Translations under genes and position numbers: made by a program
Shown here: positions 59,801 through 64,000 of the stretch, piece by piece
Position numbering within the stretch: the stretch's first letter is position 1
Layout: each line of letters begins with the position of its first letter
Notes under the pieces: generated by a model
The model's input: the letters and a program-made list of their open reading frames with translations, nothing else
The model's database searches: none
What the model was told of the DNA's origin: nothing
Assembly (NCBI GenBank): GCA_018398765.1
Contig: JAHBMJ010005734.1
Span: 12,501 to 76,500, forward strand
Length of the DNA: 64,000 bases
Reading direction: 5' to 3'
Origin: Chromera velia
Lineage: Eukaryota > Sar > Chromeraceae

Positions 59801-61321
59801 CATGTGAGAGCAGCAGAAAGTGTGCGTGGCGGCTGGCAGGAGACAGGGCGGCCTCGTTTAGTCTCGTCTCGTCTCTCTGCCTCACTCGCTTGACCTCCCC
59901 CTTTCTGGGTGGGGTCAGTGCGAGTGCCTGTATGCTGCGTTGCTGGTGCTGCTGCGGGTGGGGGGGGTGCTCTCTGGTTCTCCGACAGATCTGTCTGCTC
60001 TCCTTAATTTCCCTTTCCTTTCATGTTCCTTCTTTCCTCTTCACTCTCGCGGAGGGGTTCTGGGAACGGAACGGCAAGGGAGAAGGCTGGGAGTAGTAAG
60101 ATGAGTCGTTTCCTCTTTCACCCTCATCGGAAAGCAGCAGAAAAAGCAGGCAGGCACGCAGAGAAGAAGAATGCATCATCGACGTGTGGGAGGGGGCGTG
60201 TCGAGTCATCGCCTCCGTAGGAAAAGGCTGAGGCGTGCGTAGATCTTCGTGAGCTCTGTGCCACTTCAATTTTTTCTTGCTCAAAGACATGAAAAAGAAA
60301 AAAAAAAAAAGAAAGAGAGAGTGCGGGTTGTTGTGTTCAGGAAGCAAGGAAGAGTAGCAATCTGTCTTTGTATACCCACCTATCCGTCTCTGTCTCTGCA
60401 TGTCATGTGAGAGTGGCCTTCCGTGTCGACAGTTCTCGTTTCTTCGCTTCCGTCGGTCCTCTGATGGAAGGAAGGAAGGAATGACGTCGCACTCTGGCCT
60501 CGGCCCTTTGCGAACAGCATCGCATGCGACTCTTCCCTTCTCTCTCTGGAGTCGCAGAGGAGCCTTGCGCTTTGGGTAGTCTTCGCTGTCCGTGACTGGT
60601 TTCACTGAACTGGGCTCGTCTCTCTCTGTCTTTGACCGGTGCGGCACGTCTGCGCAGGTGGATGCTTTCAGTAAGGCGTTCTGGGTTCGTCCCGGTAGTC
60701 CGACTGTCTGTCTCTGTTTGTGCGTGCCGAGGGGGGAGCTCTGGTTGATTGATTGGTTGGTTGGTTGATTGACTGAGAGAAAGGAGGAAGAAGGGACTTC
60801 TTTCTTCTTTCTTCTCTTCTCCACATTCCTTGTCTTGTGGGAGGGGTGAGAGACGATCGTCCGGGTCTTCTGGACGGTTGTCTGCTCGCCCTTTCTTCTT
60901 CCCCCTCTTCCGTTTTTCCTGAGAGCCTGCATGTGTTGAGTTTACTCGCAGGCGTCGTCCCTCTGTCTGTTTCCCTCCACCCCATTCCGTTTCCTTCAAT
61001 CCTTCCCTCTTTTACCATTCCTCATTTCAGGCATGCAGAGAAAAAGAAAGAGAGACGAGGTTCTCTCAGAAGGAGTGGATGAAGGGAAGGAAGGAAGGAT
61101 CTCTCATCAATCAATCAATTCATTCTCCTACCGAAGGAAGAGGCGTCCACCCGACTTCATGAAGACTGCGCTGGGGGAGAGGGGGGAGGAGTTTTTTTTT
61201 ATGTCTGACTGATTGACTGACTGACTCATTGCACATCTTCGGGGTTTCTTTGCGACTGGAGCCTCACAGAATGTCCGAAAGAGAAAGTGCGTTCTTTCTT
61301 GTGCGAACAATCAGAGAGAGG

Positions 61322-61440
61322 CAACTTGAGCATGTCGGTTGGTGTCCGTATGTCACAACCGCTCCTCCCTCCATCTTTTCAAGTTGGAGTGATGGGAGAT
61401 GGGGGGTGCATGCGAATGACTGAGTGCAATTGTCTTTACC
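61322..61440 (-). repeat. Repeat family A copy inside the right arm
   Basis: Read on the plus strand: TTGAGCATGTCGGTTGGTGT, then TGCATGCGAATGACTGAGTG. This is the reverse orientation of the left-side copies, and its two boxes are further apart. Confidence 0.6.
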
Positions 61441-61664
61441 TACCTTCGTTCTGCCGCATCATCGCTCACTGCCTTAGATTAGAAAAAAGGTCGACGGCAT
61501 TGAGACGGTGTTAGCGGATCTTGCCTTCCTTTTCTCCTCTCCCCTCCTGTTACTCCAGGAGGTGGGGGTCTCAATCCGCCTTCGTTTCTTGTTTTGATTC
61601 TTCGTTCGCAGTCTCTAGGAACATTCAATTCGCTCTCTTGCTTTCTTCCTTTCTTTCTTTTTTC

Positions 61665-61830
61665 TTACACGGTTTCTTTGTGAGAGTGGCGGCTGACGCG
61701 AACAGAGCAGTTCCTCTCCTCACTCTCGACTCCCTCTGCCTTGTTTCTCTTAGGTCTCCTGGGGAGAACAGAGGAGGATGTTGGGGGGGGGAGGGACAGC
61801 TTTCATACTGCGTCAGAGCTGCCATAGGGA
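61665..61830 (+). repeat. Direct repeat with the window's right end, copy 1
   Basis: GGTTTCTTTGTGAGAGTGGC then GGCTGACGCGAACAGAGCAG, and further on GAGGGACAGCTTT. The same order recurs at 63855-64000. It also matches the left arm near 31760-31920 in reverse. Confidence 0.8.
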
Positions 61831-62567
61831 CTTCTGTTGCGTCGACGTGCCGTCTGTCTGACCGATTGATTGAGGGAAGAGGGGAGGCACGGAGGCTGAC
61901 TGAGGGTCCCTTCGTAGAAAAGAGAAGAGGAAGAGGAGACGGCAGAGGAATTCAGCAGGAAGAGGAGCTGCGTGAGACGCGAGTGAAGTCGCTGGAGCAT
62001 TCTTTGCAAAGAAAAATAAGCAGAATCCTGCGATCGTTACATTGCATCTACTCGTCTTTTTTGCTTTCATCGGTGTGAGAGCAGCGGCCCCGTCCGGCGG
62101 CTACTGTTGTGGAGGAGGCGTTTGTCCTTTGGTTTCTCCCATCCTTCGCTTCTTCCTTTTCCCTTTGTCTCGTTACCCGAAGTGGACTGAAAGCGAGGGA
62201 GAGAAAGAGCGACAAAAAGAAACATTGGGGGCGTACCTTCTCTCTCTGCATTCCCTCTGAGGGAATCACTAGAAGACTACCACCACCACTACCATTACTG
62301 CCCCTTCAGTCTTGCAGGTTGATCGAAAGAAGAGGAAAAGAACACTCAACCCCCAGACAAAAGTTGCGTGAAGAACGACTGAATGCGAAAAGATCCCTGG
62401 ACTTCTACCAGAGCAAGAAGGGACTCATGAGTGGAAGATCACTTTTTCAAAGCGTTGTGCAGAATGACCAGAAGACCAAAAGCACTATTTACTACCCTTT
62501 TCTCAGTCGTGATGCATGGTCCCAAGACCTACTACTCAGAGCTCACAAAAACCTCAATACGCCACTG

Positions 62568-62602
62568 TGAGAATGACCGAATGCAAATCTCCGGAGCTGT
62601 TG
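62568..62602 (-). repeat. Repeat family A, half copy
   Basis: Plus-strand GAATGACCGAATGCAAATCT followed by CCGGAGCTGTTGG. This is the reverse complement of the first box of the 27001 copy. Confidence 0.65.
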
Positions 62603-63037
62603 GTGAAAGTCCAAAGAGCAGTACAGGACTCATAGGAAGTGCAGCCGATGGCAGGCCTCCTGCCTGCAGCGTTTCGTCCCTCCATTCTTCCATCCTGCTT
62701 GTAAGAGAGAGAGTTCGCAGAAAAGAAAGGCAAGAGAGAGACTCTCCGTCTTCTTTCTTATCTTCATTTCCCCTCGTCGGCTGCATTGTCGCACTTGCAG
62801 TGTGTGCAGTGAGTCAGTGAGGGGTTACGATGGGCACATCTTCTTCAACTGCTCACTCCTTTCCGTTCCTTTCCTCATTCCTCCTTCCCTTCCAAAATTC
62901 TGATGTGGTGCCTCTCGACGATGGGGCGTCCTTCCCTCGATGTTGTTTGTTCTCTTTCTCCTCTCCTCCCCATTTTTCCTTCTGGGACCCGGACGGACAG
63001 AAAGGATGGGGCATTGGGGGGAGGGTAGACTGAGACG

Positions 63038-63128
63038 ACTGGAGCATGTCGGTTGGAGGTAATCTGCAGTGAATAAGCTGGGATTGCATGACCCAATGCG
63101 AATCACGAATGCCATCTAGAGCTGTCGG
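63038..63128 (-). repeat. Repeat family A copy, inverted
   Basis: Plus-strand GGAGCATGTCGGTTGG, then GCATGACCCAATGCGAATCA, then AGAGCTGTCGG. Both boxes are in the order expected for the reverse strand. Confidence 0.65.
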
Positions 63129-63854
63129 TGCTTCAAACCCCCCCGCAGGGTATCCCAAATGGGATACTCCGTCATTTTCCCCGTAGGAGACCAGAATTCT
63201 GGCGCTATACACCGGCAGCATGAAAGAAGAAGTTGTCGCGGTGTGAGCAGGTGACAGAGCAGCAGGGTGGTCGCAGATGAGGGCGGTCGATTTCTCTTCG
63301 GCCTGCTCTTAGTGCGTCCTCTGTCCGTGTGTCTATTGCTTGTTTTCATCTTTTCCTCCGTCTGAGCTCTTTTGAAGAGTGCCTTGAGTGCGAGCAAAGA
63401 GGGAAGGGAGATCGGGCAAGAGAGCGGCGTTCCTTTCCACCCATATGCAAGGCGTCGCGCTTTTCGCTGTGGGCGGTAGTTGGTTGCCCTCCCTTTCCAC
63501 CTCTTTCCTTTCCCCTCTTCTCTCTTCTTTCCCTTCCCTTTCCGCCCTTTCCCTTTCCTTCCCTTGCTGTGTTGCTTCTTCCTCGCAGTGTCGGGCAGGG
63601 AAAAACAAAGTGAGCATTCGGTCGGTGTCTCTGGGAGTGGTTTCTTCATGACAGACAGTCGTCTGGAAAAATGACTTGCTTGCACCAGATCAATACCTGC
63701 CTTTCGTGCATGAAGAGGAAGGCCTTGCAAACAACTCGCCGGCCTTCTCTGAATTCTGTCATCCGATCGAGTATACATCCATGCAGTTTTTGTAGGTGTG
63801 TCTCTGGAGACTCTCTATCCTTGTTTGTTACCTTTGTTCCCATTCTTTTTGTTT

Positions 63855-64000
63855 CTGACATGGTTTCTGTGTGAGGGTGGCGGCTGACGCAAACGGAGCA
63901 GCTCCTGATTCCTCGACTTTCTCTGCCGTGTTTCTCTCCGGGGAAGCAGAGGAGGATGTCAAGGGGAGGAGGGACAGCTTTTTTGTTGCGTCGGGGGTGC
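63855..64000 (+). repeat. Direct repeat with 61665-61830, copy 2 (cut by window end)
   Basis: GGTTTCTGTGTGAGGGTGGC then GGCTGACGCAAACGGAGCAG and GAGGGACAGCTTTTTTGTTG. It suggests that the block bordering the right arm is itself repeated outward. Confidence 0.8.

Larger units (their letters stand above)
56885..61965 (-). repeat. Right arm of the large inverted repeat
   Basis: Reverse complement of 31650-36260, with extra sequence, notably around 61130-61520. A minus-strand frame of 256 codons (57179-57949) and one of 303 codons (60021-60932) span it. Their left-arm counterparts are shorter or end in another frame, so selection for a protein is not evident. Confidence 0.9.
61966..63854. other. 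Repeat-rich DNA at the right end
   Basis: No gene is recognised. Two further inverted copies of family A lie here (separate entries). Frames of up to 220 codons on the minus strand (63116-63778) are Lys/Arg/Gly-rich readings of purine tracts. Confidence 0.5.

Overview
The window looks like nuclear DNA of a unicellular eukaryote. It holds a eukaryotic translation factor (eIF5), GT-AG type exon edges with long pyrimidine tracts, LTR, LINE and MITE-type elements, and very abundant microsatellites. An alga or protist, perhaps an alveolate, would fit, but no marker here fixes the lineage. Only one gene is identified with certainty (eIF5, minus strand, 39937-41376). A second long minus-strand frame (44003-46132) is convincing as a gene and looks like an alpha-helical HEAT/ARM-type protein. 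A 70-codon membrane-protein frame (42256-42468), a long unidentified open exon (5364-7382) and a phase-consistent set of small exons (50572-51843) are weaker calls.

Layout. 0-7.4 kb: pyrimidine-rich DNA with a 510-bp direct repeat, then an open plus-strand exon. 7.4-12.1 kb: AT-rich DNA with a decayed LINE reverse-transcriptase remnant, a degenerate 24-bp tandem repeat and two same-orientation copies of a 389-bp MITE. 12.1-19.7 kb: an LTR retrotransposon on the minus strand with both LTRs, primer-binding site, polypurine tract and gag, but no recognisable pol. Its LTRs carry tRNA-like A and B boxes. 20-37 kb: repeat-built, T-poor and purine-rich DNA with no recognised gene. 37-46 kb: the gene island. 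46-49 kb: intergenic DNA with a long minisatellite. 49-52 kb: candidate small exons on the plus strand. 52-64 kb: T-rich repeat DNA.

The most striking large-scale structure is an inverted duplication. About 4.6 kb at 31650-36260 recurs, reverse-complemented, as about 5.1 kb at 56885-61965. This places the gene island and minisatellite in a spacer of about 20.6 kb, with the axis near 46.6 kb. The repeat families of the left flank also reappear in opposite orientation on the right flank. Base composition flips with them: A and purine rich on the plus strand at left, T and pyrimidine rich at right.

Within the flanks at least three families of short conserved blocks recur at spacings of roughly 0.5-1.2 kb. 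One pair of 1.35-kb repeats (53.7-56.4 kb) has a core that is almost identical between more diverged ends, which looks like recent conversion. No CRISPR array, rRNA or canonical tRNA gene was seen.
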